The position numbers and the translations under genes were made by a program. The notes beneath the pieces are model-generated. The model was not told the DNA's origin. It saw only the letters and a program-made list of their open reading frames with translations, and ran no database searches. Positions 15,013 through 15,833 of a DNA stretch of 15,833 nt are shown one piece after another. Positions within the stretch are counted from its first letter, which is position 1. Each line of letters opens with the position of its first letter. The DNA comes from Thiotrichaceae bacterium UBA7359 (GTDB lineage Bacteria; Pseudomonadota; Gammaproteobacteria; Eutrophobiales; Eutrophobiaceae), in assembly GCA_905182825.1 (NCBI GenBank), contig CAJJDJ010000007.1:1-15833 (forward strand), read 5' to 3'.

Positions 15013-15294
15013 ATGAAATCACAAGTTGATAAGCTACTAGAAAAGAACCGGAAATTAACTCACTCAGAAATGATGAAAGTCAGTTCCCACATGCAACGTA
15101 ATGAAAAGGATTCGGATTGGATAATTAACACACTGTCACTAGAAGGCTATGATGTCCCATTTCGATTCAAGCGAAAAAAAAGTTACCGCAATCTAAAAGG
15201 CGCACGCATAAACTTGACCTATTATGCGAGTGTGGAAAATATTGCTGGATTTAATATGGAAGTAATGAATGTTGTTCGCATAAGAATGGCTTAG
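15013..15294 (+). CDS. Small hypothetical protein upstream of photolyase
   Basis: A 93-aa basic protein of unrecognised family. From Met 15013 it has a helical, polar N-terminal half (KLLEKNRKLTHSEMMKVSSH) and a C-terminal half with FRFKRKKSYRNLKGARINLT followed by TYYASVENIAGFNMEVMNV, which looks like a small beta-rich fold. There is no signal peptide, membrane segment or metal motif. The frame is open back to a GTG at 14977, but ATG 15013 is preferred; AAGAGA lies about 11 bp upstream and GGAG almost touches the ATG. It lies 38 bp before the photolyase gene on the same strand, so a shared transcript is likely. The balanced composition and basic patches argue for a real gene that may bind nucleic acid, but that is a guess. 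Confidence 0.65.
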   Translation: MKSQVDKLLEKNRKLTHSEMMKVSSHMQRNEKDSDWIINTLSLEGYDVPFRFKRKKSYRNLKGARINLTYYASVENIAGFNMEVMNVVRIRMA

Positions 15295-15332
15295 TTTCAG
15301 TACAACATACAAATAATAATAGATTCGGCATT

Positions 15333-15833
15333 ATGTCCATAGAAAAAAAAATTATCATTCATTGGTTCAGACAGGATCTAAGAATCTATGATAACCCATC
15401 TCTCTTTGAAGCTGCTAAACAAGGATCAGTATTACCGATTTATATTCTAGATGACGATAACTCAGGTCTATATCAAATGGGTGAGGCGAGTCGTTGGTGG
15501 TTACATCATTCTTTAAAATCACTTAACAAATCATTAGAGGGCAATCTTAAAGTTTATAATGGAGACCCGAAAAAAATTCTTCTTGATTTATCTAACGAAA
15601 ATGACATAAAGGGTGTGTTCTGGAATCGATGCTACGAACCATGGAGGATTCTACGAGATAAAGAAATAAAAAAGTTGTTAGGAGTTCAGAATATAAAAAC
15701 TAAAAGCTTTAACGGCTCATTATTATGGGAACCATGGAATACTCTAAAAAAAGACGGTACACCCTATAGAGTATTTACACCTTTTTATCGCAAAGGCTGT
15801 TTAAATGCGGAATCACCAAAGAAACCATTGGCT
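15333..15833 (+). CDS. phrB: Deoxyribodipyrimidine photolyase (3' part missing)
   Basis: The first 167 codons of a class I photolyase/cryptochrome-family flavoprotein, cut by the right edge. Visible landmarks of the N-terminal antenna-binding Rossmann domain are HWFRQDLRIYDNPSL (10-24), GEASRWWLHHSL (50-61), VFWNRCYEPW (95-104) and YRVFTPFYRKG (145-155). The enzyme uses blue light and FADH- to split UV-induced cyclobutane pyrimidine dimers. The FAD-binding and tryptophan-triad regions lie outside the window, so CPD photolyase cannot be separated fully from cryptochrome or (6-4) members, although the N-terminal pattern favours CPD. The ribosome-binding site is weak; coupling to the small gene 38 bp upstream is possible. 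A photolyase suggests that the organism, or its recent ancestor, meets light. Confidence 0.9.
   Translation, partial: MSIEKKIIIHWFRQDLRIYDNPSLFEAAKQGSVLPIYILDDDNSGLYQMGEASRWWLHHSLKSLNKSLEGNLKVYNGDPKKILLDLSNENDIKGVFWNRCYEPWRILRDKEIKKLLGVQNIKTKSFNGSLLWEPWNTLKKDGTPYRVFTPFYRKGCLNAESPKKPLA

Overview
This window looks like an AT-rich chromosomal segment of a gammaproteobacterium, probably a sulfur-oxidising one. RdgC, a YhdE-type Maf, a BepA-type M48 protease and a class I photolyase together point to Gammaproteobacteria. SoxYZ points to thiosulfate/sulfide oxidation. A PPi-dependent phosphofructokinase near a K+-dependent-type membrane pyrophosphatase is a combination known from autotrophic sulfur-oxidising symbionts and from methanotrophs. 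The species cannot be named from sequence reading alone. No rRNA, tRNA, CRISPR array, transposase or prophage gene was seen.

Layout. (1) 1-2080, minus strand: a possible 42-aa ORF, a periplasmic tetraheme cytochrome c and a cyclic-nucleotide-binding-domain protein that runs off the left edge. These look like one transcription unit. A strong Fur-box-like sequence lies 87 bp upstream of its first start codon. (2) 2081-2715: an AT-rich, gene-poor spacer with that Fur site, a palindrome and one or two doubtful mini-ORFs. (3) 2716-3522, plus: an orphan tungstate-binding protein (TupA type) without its transporter partners. (4) 6874-3720, minus: a tight run of bepA-like protease, soxY, soxZ and a CPBP-family membrane protease. 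(5) 7014-10344, plus: PPi-phosphofructokinase, a 384-bp gap, then an RhlA-like alpha/beta hydrolase overlapping a JmjC/cupin_8 oxygenase. (6) 10915-10406, minus: a DNA-deoxyinosine (UDG-superfamily) glycosylase. (7) 11131-13257, plus: hppA, preceded by a perfect 9-bp inverted repeat and followed by a clear intrinsic terminator. (8) 14874-13392, minus: rdgC then maf. (9) 15013 to the right edge, plus: a small conserved-looking hypothetical protein and the start of a photolyase.

How the genes fit together. The two pyrophosphate enzymes can be read as one energy-saving module: PFK exchanges PPi with the fructose-phosphate pool and HppA couples PPi to an ion gradient. SoxYZ carries sulfur intermediates in the periplasm, but SoxXA, SoxB and SoxCD are not in the window. 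The cytochrome unit is probably a periplasmic redox device, and its neighbour suggests a cyclic-nucleotide link. RdgC, Maf, the glycosylase and the photolyase are genome-maintenance or housekeeping functions.

The least explained parts are the Fur-box / 42-aa ORF / tetraheme cytochrome / cNMP-domain unit, the overlapping RhlA-like and JmjC pair, and the soxYZ operon embedded between two proteases. None can be declared a new system from sequence alone.
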